Shown: positions 1-7,120, counted from the first letter of the stretch. The stretch: DNA of 13,531 nt from Planctomycetota bacterium (GCA_020346805.1 CP070790.1:2572609-2586139), one strand, 5' to 3'. Notes: generated by a model not told the origin, from the letters alone. A program made the numbers and translations.

Positions 1-320
1 AACGAGGGCGCGTCAAGGCCCGGATGATCCGCGGGGCGAAAGGGCAGCGCCGGGAATCCCATCAGGGTCTCTGGAGCCTGCCGGCCGACGGGCCGATGCA
101 GAGGGCAGGCCCGGAGATGCCCCCCACGCGGGATGGGGCTATCGTCACCCCGGACGCGTCCGTACCGACTTCCGCGCGGGCGAACCCGCCGACCCTCCCG
201 CGCGTACCACTGGCTGATTGATGACCCGCCTCTCCCCCATCGCTCGCGAGGACCGCCACGCCCTGGACGTTCCGCCTCACCGGCTCCCGCGCCACGGGGT
301 CGAGCCGCCGGTTGCAGGAC
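1..320. other. GC-rich left edge without recognisable gene
   Basis: This stretch is strongly GC-rich, while the DNA from about 320 onward is near-balanced or AT-leaning. Short open frames exist on both strands (24-221 on plus, 62-295 on minus), but their translations are rich in Arg, Pro, Gly and Ala with no family signature, as expected of random GC-rich DNA. I compared it by eye with tRNA, RNase P RNA, SRP RNA and cobalamin riboswitch hallmarks and saw none that held. It may be a non-coding relic, transferred DNA, or a mis-joined contig end. Confidence 0.5.
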
Positions 321-327
321 CATACTT

Positions 328-344
328 ATCGATTATGAATCGAT
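328..344. repeat. inverted repeat across a start codon
   Basis: A perfect 7-bp inverted repeat, ATCGATT and AATCGAT, flanks the three bases ATG. Its right arm runs into the ATG at 343 chosen for the downstream membrane protein. It could be an operator or a small hairpin masking the start, but AT-rich palindromes of this size also occur by chance. Confidence 0.4.
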
Positions 345-738
345 GAGTTCAAGTGCGGGCGGGGGGAACGATGTGGATTTTGTGGCCAAGTCGATAGAGG
401 AAGCGGTGGATATTGTGCTTAAACATACAGGCAGACCCCAAGGTGTAGAGGATTCGGCCAAGGATGAGGCAGGTGGGGGAGATGGTACTGCTGTCTTGCA
501 GGAGATTCTGTCATTTCTTCGTATGATCGACCGTCGTTCGCGAGCGGAGGATTTTTCCCTGGCCCGGATGGTCGGTGCCTTCGTGCAGCTTCTGGCCTTG
601 GTGGTTTTGACGATGGCCATCTTTGGTGTGATTAAGGGCGATGAGGAACTTTTGGGTGTACAGCTGGTACGATTGCTTTTCGGGATTTTCCTGCAATTGA
701 TTGCCCTGACTTTCTTTCTCATTTCGTCCAGGAAATAG
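343..738 (+). CDS. small two-helix membrane protein
   Basis: The predicted protein has 131 residues and an unknown role. Residues 1-50 are polar, acidic and Gly-rich. An amphipathic stretch (about 51-70, with I-D-R-R-S-R) leads into A-E-D-F-S-L-A-R and a first membrane helix at about 76-97. A short G-D-E-E turn follows, then a second helix at about 104-127 and a basic S-S-R-K end. Both termini are therefore probably cytoplasmic. The frame stays open upstream to 133, but residues before this ATG are Arg/Pro-rich and come from the GC-rich edge, so I start at 343. No good ribosome-binding site precedes this ATG. The gene ends with TAG and is followed by a strong terminator. I infer a planctomycete-type conserved hypothetical from the style only. 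Confidence 0.65.
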   Translation: MSSSAGGGNDVDFVAKSIEEAVDIVLKHTGRPQGVEDSAKDEAGGGDGTAVLQEILSFLRMIDRRSRAEDFSLARMVGAFVQLLALVVLTMAIFGVIKGDEELLGVQLVRLLFGIFLQLIALTFFLISSRK

Positions 739-782
739 GTTCCCGGATTATTCGGTAAACGGTCATTTTGTTATAAGAAAGC

Positions 783-819
783 AAGCGGGCATCGCCAACA
801 AAGCGATGCCCGCTTTTTT
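783..819 (+). terminator. intrinsic terminator after the two-helix protein
   Basis: A perfect 13-bp stem (783-795 with 803-815) encloses a 7-base loop and runs into six T residues (814-819). It lies between convergent genes. The T tract follows the stem on the plus strand, and A residues at 783-784 give only a short U tract to a minus-strand reader, so it mainly serves the plus-strand gene. Confidence 0.9.
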
Positions 820-863
820 GATTTGCTGTTGACTGCCAAATCAATACAAGTATCGGTTACTGA

Positions 864-3134
864 TCAAGGTTTAACATCGGAGACCTGGACCACGTCGAGG
901 AAGAGATAGCCGTTATCGCTACGATAGATACGGAAATCGGAGCTACCATTCTGGCGGTTCCCGAAGTATCCGTCCTCGATATGCCAGGTTTTGGTTTTCC
1001 ATGAGTATGTTTCGTCCACGTATACTTTGTCGGATCCAGTGCTTTTTCCACTGGCACCGTCGTACTGAAGTTGATAATAACCAGTAGCGTTGTCCCAGTA
1101 ATCGGCGGTTATATAGACGTCTGACAGATCTCCTTGATAAGCAAAGTCGTCGTCTATCTGGAAATAGATGTAGTGATCCTCGGTTATAGTGTGGTTACGG
1201 CGACAATCTCTACTGCCTTTGGTTTTTACTCTGGTAGTACCGTCGGCGGGCTCGCTGGAGGGCCGATTGAGATCACTCTCGATGTCGGTAGTACCCAGAT
1301 CGGCATAGGCGTGCTGGGGCTCGACATCCGCCACCCTTACCTTGTCGACGTAGAAGAGGATGGCGTAGTCGGTGCGGAAGATGCGGAAGTCGGAACCACC
1401 GGGCTGGCGATTGCCGAAGTATGCGTCGGTAATGTGCCAGGTTTTGTACTTCCAGGTGTTGGTTCCGGTCATGCTTTGATTACTGGTTGCGGTAGTGGAA
1501 TCACTGGTTCCGTCGTAGGCGACGCGTATATATCCGGAGGAGCTGTTGTCATAGTAGTTGATGGTGATCCAGATCTCGGTGGTGCTTCCCTGATATGCCC
1601 ACTCGTCATCGACGTCGAAGTACATATACCTGTCGGTACCGGTTCTCAAATTTGTTCGGCAGTCTCGGCCGTCGATGGTGGCGGAGTCGGTCGAGCCTTT
1701 GGCCGAACCTTCGTTCGATCTAAACAGACCCTCATTTTCGTCAATGCTGCCTACATCAATGGATACCCTATTGTCGTTGATGTCGGCGTGATGCTCGACG
1801 GAAATAGCAAAAGTTCCCTCATACCATGTACCGGAGGTAAGGGTCTTGTAATCCTCGGGATCGGAGTATGGGCCTCTGGTAGCGCCAAAGCCGAACGATC
1901 CGTCCCAAGTGTCGTTCCAGTGAATAAGCTTGTCCCAATCCATAATCTTGGGATCGCTTTTTGTTCCGGAACCGCTGTTGGGTACGCCGTAATTTGTGTA
2001 TCGCAGACGAGATTTGTCGTGTGAAAGGTTGGGAGCCTCGCCGCGTTCGATCCAATCACCGTCATCGACTTGGTAGCCGGGATAGGTTCTTATATCGACG
2101 TGAACAAGCGGGTCGGGGCATGGTTCTTTAGGTACCATTTCGACGATGTTAAAGGGAGCGGTATCCGATACGCCGGGGGCGCGTAAGGTAAGGGATGAGC
2201 GGTTGTATATTGGTTCGCGATATCGATCGTCTGGCCACTGGGAGCCGGAACCGGCGACATCGCAGTCTGTATCATCCTGGTCCTGTATGTAAGTTGTCCA
2301 TAAATATATGGTCATGTTGTCTGAAACAACGTTGGCGTTTTGGGGTTTGAATTTCCAGATCGAGATAATTCGTCTGGGCTCACAGATATACTCCACTTCC
2401 GCTTCGATATAATTGCTGATCCCATCGCTATCATCGTTGTCGGTGACATCTACCTGGTGTTGCAAACTGGTCATGTAAGCGCTGGTTTTATAATGAATAA
2501 AGCCATCGGAATCCTCGGTGCCATCGTTGAGGACGGTAAATTGGCTGTTTGACGATGATTTTGCCTGGTAGTAACCAAGGTAATATCGTTCGCTGCCTGC
2601 CACCACCTGGATAACATGTTCGGTGGGCGGGGAATATCTATCCCAGAAGTGCTGCTCCTGGTTGGGGGAGGCGGACCCCGTGATCAGTTCGTTGGGTGGC
2701 CAGTTTGAACAGTTATTTGGGCCGGTCATGGTATAGCGGAAATTGCCGTTCTCGGGATTCAAACTCCAAAATCCGGCCAGGGCTCCCGATCGGTCCCAAT
2801 CGTCTGTGTAGGGGGGATCGTCGAAATCGATACCGTCGTTGCGTGTGTAGTCAAACCAGGCCACGTAATAATCGGTAACACAAACACGGTCGCCGTTTTT
2901 CATCAGGCCCTTATGGTCCGGCGTGCTGTAACAGCAGTCCTCCTGGGTGGAGCGGTCTGCAGTGAGTACCCGGCCGCCGGCGACTGAATCCGATAATGAC
3001 GAGGCGTTGTCGACGGTCACAGTAATGGATCCGCCGTCCAGGGTTTGTTCGAAACGCGATTTGGCGTCGGTTAGTGAAGGTATGAGGATCAGGCATAGAG
3101 ATGCCGTGGTTATAATTTTTGTGAAGTGATTCAT
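864..3134 (-). CDS. secreted modular protein with duplicated C-terminal beta module
   Basis: The product has 756 residues and is exported. A signal peptide is visible: K near the N-terminus, a hydrophobic core at about 8-20, and likely cleavage after T-D-A at residue 24. Residues 25-450 are rich in Asp, Tyr, Trp and Ser with several Cys pairs (C67, C68, C85, C142) and match no family I can name. Residues 460-606 and 611-756 are two copies of one module. Each carries D-C-R-x-N, Y-x-Y-F, A-Y-Q-G, Y-x-D-N, Y-D-G, W-K-x-K-T-W-H-I, Y-F-G-N-R-Q and S-D-F-R-I. This layout resembles C-terminal beta-sandwich modules of exported carbohydrate-active proteins, where they probably bind ligand or surface. 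No catalytic domain is recognisable. The start is supported by AGGAG (3142-3146 on this strand) seven bases upstream. It stands alone, convergent with the gene to its left. Confidence 0.85.
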   Translation of the reverse strand: MNHFTKIITTASLCLILIPSLTDAKSRFEQTLDGGSITVTVDNASSLSDSVAGGRVLTADRSTQEDCCYSTPDHKGLMKNGDRVCVTDYYVAWFDYTRNDGIDFDDPPYTDDWDRSGALAGFWSLNPENGNFRYTMTGPNNCSNWPPNELITGSASPNQEQHFWDRYSPPTEHVIQVVAGSERYYLGYYQAKSSSNSQFTVLNDGTEDSDGFIHYKTSAYMTSLQHQVDVTDNDDSDGISNYIEAEVEYICEPRRIISIWKFKPQNANVVSDNMTIYLWTTYIQDQDDTDCDVAGSGSQWPDDRYREPIYNRSSLTLRAPGVSDTAPFNIVEMVPKEPCPDPLVHVDIRTYPGYQVDDGDWIERGEAPNLSHDKSRLRYTNYGVPNSGSGTKSDPKIMDWDKLIHWNDTWDGSFGFGATRGPYSDPEDYKTLTSGTWYEGTFAISVEHHADINDNRVSIDVGSIDENEGLFRSNEGSAKGSTDSATIDGRDCRTNLRTGTDRYMYFDVDDEWAYQGSTTEIWITINYYDNSSSGYIRVAYDGTSDSTTATSNQSMTGTNTWKYKTWHITDAYFGNRQPGGSDFRIFRTDYAILFYVDKVRVADVEPQHAYADLGTTDIESDLNRPSSEPADGTTRVKTKGSRDCRRNHTITEDHYIYFQIDDDFAYQGDLSDVYITADYWDNATGYYQLQYDGASGKSTGSDKVYVDETYSWKTKTWHIEDGYFGNRQNGSSDFRIYRSDNGYLFLDVVQVSDVKP
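867..1304 (-). repeat. C-terminal module, copy 2 (residues 611-756)
   Basis: Second copy, beginning D-L-G-T and ending V-S-D-V-K-P at the C-terminus. Many residues match copy 1 in the same order over about 145 residues, including the Cys in R-D-C-R, so this is a tandem duplication and not chance likeness. Confidence 0.8.
1317..1757 (-). repeat. C-terminal module, copy 1 (residues 460-606)
   Basis: First copy of the duplicated module of the secreted protein, beginning D-V-G-S and ending V-A-D-V-E-P. It shares W-K-Y-K-T-W-H-I, Y-F-G-N-R-Q and S-D-F-R-I with copy 2. Confidence 0.8.
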
Positions 3135-3156
3135 GACTTAGCTCCTGAATTAGTGG

Positions 3157-3181
3157 GATTCTGCTTTTTTGTTACAGAATC
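3157..3181 (-). promoter_or_regulatory. small inverted repeat in the leader of the 756-residue gene
   Basis: GATTCTG and CAGAATC pair over 7 bp around an 11-base T-rich (plus strand) loop. It lies 22-47 bases upstream of the start at 3134, beyond the ribosome-binding site. A leader hairpin or operator is possible; the role is unknown. Confidence 0.3.
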
Positions 3182-3364
3182 ATATTGCATAACGTTTGAA
3201 ATAAATTAATTCTGTTTGTTATATCAATAGCAACACCTCCTTTCGAAGCATACATAAATAAATACTTCATGTTTACATGCGTGTGTATTTCAGTATTTGT
3301 ATATTGGGAATATTTGAATTACATCAGCCAGCTACTCCTTCCGCTCCAGTCATTAAAGAGAAGG

Positions 3365-3396
3365 GGGTGTATTACGAATCGTGATTTGTTACACCC
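3365..3396. repeat. inverted repeat with nested palindrome
   Basis: GGGTGTA (3365-3371) pairs with TACACCC (3390-3396). The 18-base loop contains a second palindrome, ACGAATCGT (3374-3382). Neither strand continues into a T tract, so a terminator is unlikely. An operator or a structured RNA element is possible. Confidence 0.4.
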
Positions 3397-3413
3397 GAAA
3401 ATGGCCAAGCAAA

Positions 3414-3419
3414 TTGACA
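3414..3419 (+). promoter_or_regulatory. possible -35 element TTGACA
   Basis: A perfect consensus -35 hexamer faces right, 18 bases after the nested inverted repeat. Downstream at the right distance lies only AT-rich sequence (AAATAT, TATTTT near 3436-3444) and no clean -10. It would drive a rightward transcript into the gap. Weak evidence. Confidence 0.25.
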
Positions 3420-3621
3420 ATTGAGGGCATTAACTAAATATTTTATTCAACCGCGCTACCGCGCCCGGCACAAGCTGGCAAAGCCATCTGCTAAACAACC
3501 GATTTAAGTCTTATGGGGTATCCTTAAATAATACTAAATTCTGGCCATGTATAGTCATAACGTGTGTCATGATAATGATAAAGACCTATTAAATCAATAA
3601 TTTTTTTAAGGTTTTGTGCAT

Positions 3622-3637
3622 TAATGTATAAACATTA
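3622..3637. repeat. short palindrome, possible operator
   Basis: TAATGT and ACATTA form a 6-bp inverted repeat around ATAA, about 30 bases upstream of a TATAAT hexamer (3669-3674). The form suits a helix-turn-helix regulator site, but AT-rich DNA gives such repeats often. Confidence 0.25.
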
Positions 3638-3668
3638 CGGCAAATACGGGAATGACACGTGATTACTT

Positions 3669-3674
3669 TATAAT
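3669..3674 (+). promoter_or_regulatory. possible -10 element TATAAT
   Basis: A perfect TATAAT sits about 42 bases before the GTG at 3716, with no recognisable -35 at 16-18 bases spacing. It would place a transcript start near 3681. It is the only support, along with an AGAGG, for expression of the small frame at 3716. Confidence 0.25.
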
Positions 3675-3715
3675 GAATAATTGGATTATGACGATTGATC
3701 AGAGGTTAATAAGTT

Positions 3716-3922
3716 GTGGACAACATCTCCGAAGCCGGTATGTTATTTAAAAGGCAAGTGGAGTCAGAAAATTTCTCGGTAGTTTATGTGCCGATTGATA
3801 TCATCATTTTGTTCAGGATAGAGAGTTACATGTCCCTTCAAAAAAGGCATATCCGGGGATTTGCACGGTTATATTTTAAAAACATCTTTACCAGGCTGGT
3901 TTTGGTTGTTTACGATGGGTGA
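3716..3922 (+). CDS. doubtful small basic protein
   Basis: A 68-residue frame starts with GTG. AGAGG at 3701-3705 lies ten bases upstream and TATAAT at 3669-3674 before that, so expression signals are in order. The translation is mixed hydrophobic and basic, with a hydrophobic patch V-P-I-D-I-I-I-L-F near residues 26-34 and no family motif. Codon choice is not telling at this length. It lies in a long AT-rich gap and could equally be a chance frame. Confidence 0.2.
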   Translation: MDNISEAGMLFKRQVESENFSVVYVPIDIIILFRIESYMSLQKRHIRGFARLYFKNIFTRLVLVVYDG

Positions 3923-4027
3923 GGCGGCACATGTACGGTGGGGGATTTGCGGGGATCCCATTATTCTGCGAAGCAACCTCTCCCTTCGGTTTGGATTTAT
4001 CTATGGTAGCTGGTTTAATGGGTGGCT

Positions 4028-4789
4028 TCAGAGAACGATTCCGACGATGGTGGTTGCCACTGCCGCCGCCGCCAGCAGGACGGTGACGATGAATAACATG
4101 GTGAAGCGTTTGGATTGTTTGGCGATTAGCTGAGAGAGTACCTCGTTTTGTTGGTTGGTTTTAGCGTTTATTTCCTGGAGAATCTGTGCCTGGCTATTGT
4201 TTGATTCACCGAGTGCGGTGATGGCTTGTCCGAGTTTGTCCATGGTTTGGTTGGCGACGACGTTTTGTTCCCCGGCCATTTCGAGCTGACGGTTTATGCC
4301 TGCCAGGGTATCGGATTGGGCGCGGGTGATCTTAGGGATTTCGCCCACGGTCTCGGTTAGTTGCTGGGTGCGGACATTAGTCATCTCCAATTGGCCGACG
4401 ATTGCTTCCAGGGTATGAGCCTGCTGGCGTGATAGGTTTGGCGTGTCGCTCATGGAACGGGCCAGTTGGTCAAGGGAGGAGCAGATACGATCGGATCGCT
4501 CTCCCTGGGAAGCGAGATGCTTTTGTATGTCCTCGATGAGCTGGGTCACGCGGTCGTATCCTTGCTGAAGCTGAGCAATGGCTTGCTCTCGTTTGGATAA
4601 GCGAACGAGGGGGCCGGTGGGTTTATCGCTTTGAGATTCGACCTCTGCGTCGGAGGGGTGGGTTATGGGTTCAGCCAGTAAACCGTCCCCGCCGACCTCG
4701 GGCAAATCGCTATCTTGTTCGGCAAACCCGGATTTTGTATTGATCTTGCCCCTGAGGCGATTCCAGAAAGTATTCCATTTTGTGGTCAT
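4028..4789 (-). CDS. tail-anchored coiled-coil membrane protein
   Basis: The protein has 253 residues. Residues 1-60 are polar and probably disordered. Residues 61-225 form a long Gln/Leu-rich coiled coil. A single membrane helix at about 229-251 (M-L-F-I-V-T-V-L-L-A-A-A) ends at the C-terminus, so the coiled coil should sit in the cytoplasm on a C-terminal anchor. The coil carries a repeating block: R-Q-Q-A-H-T-L (121-127) recurs as R-A-Q-S-D-T-L (156-162) exactly 35 residues later, each followed by Q-L-E-M, with a looser third copy near 198-215. AAAGGGG lies eight bases before the ATG. It is divergent from the EF-G-like gene. Similar tail-anchored coils are, as I recall, common among planctomycete hypotheticals. 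A scaffold or envelope role is a guess. Confidence 0.75.
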   Translation of the reverse strand: MTTKWNTFWNRLRGKINTKSGFAEQDSDLPEVGGDGLLAEPITHPSDAEVESQSDKPTGPLVRLSKREQAIAQLQQGYDRVTQLIEDIQKHLASQGERSDRICSSLDQLARSMSDTPNLSRQQAHTLEAIVGQLEMTNVRTQQLTETVGEIPKITRAQSDTLAGINRQLEMAGEQNVVANQTMDKLGQAITALGESNNSQAQILQEINAKTNQQNEVLSQLIAKQSKRFTMLFIVTVLLAAAAVATTIVGIVL

Positions 4790-5032
4790 AATAATAGCCC
4801 CTTTGAGCGAATTATATTACCTTTAGGCAGTAATAATAATGATCCGGGGGGTGGTCTGCGTCAAGTGTGGTGGTTGGTATTGGATTTGCCGCCGGGGATT
4901 GGGGTGTTTGGCCTTGTTCTCTGAAATAATATCCATACAATAACCAGATTCCGGAATTCGGCACGGTCAGGTGACCGGGTATTGCTGCCGATAGTTATGT
5001 TGAAGGTCGAACTTTAGAGTGTGGAGGATCTA
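4790..5032. promoter_or_regulatory. divergent intergenic region
   Basis: These 243 bases must hold promoters for both the coiled-coil gene (-) and the EF-G-like gene (+). I see several TTG-starting and TAAT-like motifs, for example TAATAT near 4926, but no pair with good spacing. GGTCA and TGACC form a tiny inverted repeat at 4966-4977. Confidence 0.4.
5023..5027 (+). promoter_or_regulatory. ribosome-binding site deciding the EF-G-like start
   Basis: GGAGG is followed by a 5-base spacer to ATG 5033. It lies inside the reading frame that would begin at GTG 5021, so the shorter 677-residue form is favoured. Confidence 0.75.
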
Positions 5033-7066
5033 ATGCCAGGCTATACAACAGCAGATATCAGGAATGTTACTCTGGTGGGTCATCAGTCGTCGGGGAAGAC
5101 TTCGCTGGCCGATGCTATCCTCCACGTAACCGGTGCAACCAACCGGCTGGGTGATGTAAATGCGAAAACGAGCCATATGGATTTTATTGAGGAAGAGAAG
5201 ACTCGTGGTTGCTCGATTGATTCGGCGCTGCTGCACGTGGAGGTAAAGGGTAAACAGATTAATGTCATCGATACCCCGGGTGCGCCTGATTTTGTTGGGC
5301 CGGCCAATGCGTCTCTGGCGGGAGTTGAAACGGCGATTTGTGTGATATCGGCGACTGCGGGTATCGAGGTCAATACCCGCCGGATGATGCAACGAGCGGA
5401 GGAGTATGGTCTGGGTCGAATAATTGTGATCAATAAGATCGACGCCAATCCCGACCTATCCACATTGGTGGGCAACATTCAGGAGCTATTTGGGGATGTG
5501 TGTCAACCTATGAATTTGCCAACCGGTAAAGGTTCCGGGATTATTGACTGTTTTGCCAGCAGTGAAGGGACATCGGATTTTGGAACTGTTGCTGATACAC
5601 ACACGGTTTTGATTGAACGTATCGTAGAGGCGGATGAAGAGTTGATGGAGCAATATCTTGAAGCCGGCGAGGTTGACTCGGCTAAGCTAACCGGTGTGGT
5701 CAGCAAGGCGATAACTGCGGGTATCTTTGTACCCATTTTGTTTACTAATGCCCGTGGGGAGATTGGCGTGAAAGAACTGCTTGATTTTATTGCCGACTAT
5801 GCACCTTCGCCAATCGACGGCAAGCAACGTGTTTTGGTGAAGCCGGATCAAGAGACGCCGATTAAACCGGATAAGAGCGAGAAGTTGATTGCTCAGGTGT
5901 TCAAGGTTTTTTCCGATCCCAAGAGCAATATCAAATACTCGATGTGTCGGGTTCATTCCGGTGTGCTTAAGTCTGACATATCGATTCATATTGGTGATGA
6001 GCGCAAAAGCCAGCGTCCGGGTCAGTTACACAAGATGCAGGGGGCGGAACATCCGGAGATCGAGGCGGGTATTGCCGGTGATATTGTGGCCCTGGCGAAA
6101 CTGGATACCCAGATTGGCGATGTGATATCCATTGAAGGGGATGTGGGGAAGATCAAGATGCCCGACTTTCCGCATCCCATGTTTGCCCTGGCCATCGAGC
6201 CCAAGAGCCGTGCTGATGCCGACAAGGTCAGCGGAGCGTTGGCTAAATTTACCGAGGAGGACCCGTGTTTCATAGCAGAACGTGATGCGGCCACCAACGA
6301 GTTGGTGATTCACGGTATCGGTGATCTGCATCTGCGAACGATTTTATCGCGAATGATCCAATATTTTAAACTGGAGGTAAACACCAAGCCGCCTAAAGTT
6401 CCGTATCGGGAAACGATAACCAACAGTGTCAAGGATGTTGAGTATACTCATAAAAAGCAGACGGGTGGGGCGGGTCAATTTGCCAGGGTGTTTATTGCCG
6501 TTGAACCCAACGAGCGAGGTGGGGGTTATGAATTTATCGATGAGATTTTCGGTGGGGCTATCGATCAGTCATTTCGTCCGAGTGTGGATAAGGGGGTCCA
6601 GGATCAGATGAAAAAGGGAGTATTGGCGGGCTATCCGGTGGTTGATGTAAAAGTGCGTCTAACCGATGGAAAAACGCACCCGGTTGATAGTAAGGATATT
6701 GCCTTCCAGACGGCAGGTCGAGAGGCTTTCAAGAAGGCCTTTCTGCAATGCAGTCCTGTGATTCTGGAACCGATTGTGCATTTGGAAGTAACGGTGCCCA
6801 ATGAAAATGTCGGCGATATTCAAGGGGATTTGGCATCCCGCCGGGGCCGACCAGAAGGCCAGGACATGCTACCCGGTGGTCTCAGTGTTATTACCGGACG
6901 GGTACCATTGGCCGAAATGTCGGATTATCACTCCCGTTTGTCGAGTATTACCGGGGGCCAGGGCAGCTATGCGATGGAGTTATCGCACTATGAAAATGTG
7001 CCCGGTAATATTCAGCAGCAGATCATCGAAAAGTCCAAAAGGGTTCATACCGAACAAAAAGATTAG
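5033..7066 (+). CDS. fusA2: elongation factor G-like GTPase (EF-G2 type)
   Basis: The product has 677 residues, slightly shorter than canonical EF-G (about 690-700), with the full five-domain layout. The G domain has G-H-Q-S-S-G-K-T (16-23), D-T-P-G-A-P-D-F (80-87) and N-K-I-D (134-137). Domain II follows at about 285-370. Domain IV has Y-T-H-K-K-Q-T-G-G-A-G-Q-F (471-483). Domain V ends with R-V-P-L-A-E-M (623-629) and Y-E-N-V-P (653-657). Canonical EF-G reads D-T-P-G-H-V-D-F; here the catalytic His is Ala84. The switch I segment reads R-G-C-S-I where EF-G has R-G-I-T-I. These traits match the EF-G-like second paralogues known from many bacteria, planctomycetes included, whose role in translocation, recycling or stress is uncertain. 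I start at ATG 5033, five bases after GGAGG (5023-5027); an in-frame GTG at 5021 overlaps that site. It ends with TAG. Confidence 0.9.
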   Translation: MPGYTTADIRNVTLVGHQSSGKTSLADAILHVTGATNRLGDVNAKTSHMDFIEEEKTRGCSIDSALLHVEVKGKQINVIDTPGAPDFVGPANASLAGVETAICVISATAGIEVNTRRMMQRAEEYGLGRIIVINKIDANPDLSTLVGNIQELFGDVCQPMNLPTGKGSGIIDCFASSEGTSDFGTVADTHTVLIERIVEADEELMEQYLEAGEVDSAKLTGVVSKAITAGIFVPILFTNARGEIGVKELLDFIADYAPSPIDGKQRVLVKPDQETPIKPDKSEKLIAQVFKVFSDPKSNIKYSMCRVHSGVLKSDISIHIGDERKSQRPGQLHKMQGAEHPEIEAGIAGDIVALAKLDTQIGDVISIEGDVGKIKMPDFPHPMFALAIEPKSRADADKVSGALAKFTEEDPCFIAERDAATNELVIHGIGDLHLRTILSRMIQYFKLEVNTKPPKVPYRETITNSVKDVEYTHKKQTGGAGQFARVFIAVEPNERGGGYEFIDEIFGGAIDQSFRPSVDKGVQDQMKKGVLAGYPVVDVKVRLTDGKTHPVDSKDIAFQTAGREAFKKAFLQCSPVILEPIVHLEVTVPNENVGDIQGDLASRRGRPEGQDMLPGGLSVITGRVPLAEMSDYHSRLSSITGGQGSYAMELSHYENVPGNIQQQIIEKSKRVHTEQKD

Positions 7067-7106
7067 TTAGTTGATATGGCGTTCTTGTAGCTAAAGTCTC
7101 CACTTA

Positions 7107-7120
7107 ACCGTCCCGACGGT
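7107..7120. repeat. short inverted repeat after the EF-G-like gene
   Basis: ACCGTC and GACGGT are perfect inverted arms around CC, about 40 bases after the EF-G-like stop and 60 before the PilZ start. No T tract follows, so it is a poor terminator. It may be an operator for the PilZ gene. Confidence 0.3.

Larger units (their letters stand above)
3135..4027. other. AT-rich intergenic gap
   Basis: This gap of nearly 900 bases has no well-supported gene. It holds the leader of the 756-residue secreted protein at its left end, inverted repeats at 3365-3396 and 3622-3637, a consensus-like TTGACA at 3414-3419, a TATAAT at 3669-3674, and one doubtful small frame at 3716-3922. A frame at 3861-4133 overlaps the end of the opposite gene and looks like a shadow. 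The right end (3923-4027) carries nothing I can name and no obvious terminator for the gene ending at 4028. Confidence 0.6.

Noticed and set aside
1..320. A structured RNA (RNase P, SRP RNA or cobalamin riboswitch) in the GC-rich edge
   Set aside because: Isolated resemblances such as GGGAGCCGGTG on the minus strand were not followed by the other conserved segments these RNAs need.
133..342. N-terminal extension of the two-helix protein up to 133
   Set aside because: The added residues are Arg/Pro/Ser-rich, come from the GC-rich edge, and differ from the protein that follows.
1134..2024. A 296-residue open frame antisense to the secreted 756-residue gene
   Set aside because: It lies wholly inside a well-supported gene, and its Val/Gly/Ile-rich translation is what the opposite strand of Asp/Thr/Ser-rich coding gives. 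It has no family motif or start signal.
3861..4133. A 90-residue plus-strand frame at the end of the AT-rich gap
   Set aside because: It overlaps the 3' end of the coiled-coil gene on the other strand, and its tail is the complement of the membrane helix codons.
4953..4964. GAATTCGGCACG, similar to a common EcoRI library adapter
   Set aside because: Only about 12 bases match, and flanking sequence continues naturally on both sides, so chance is likelier than vector residue.
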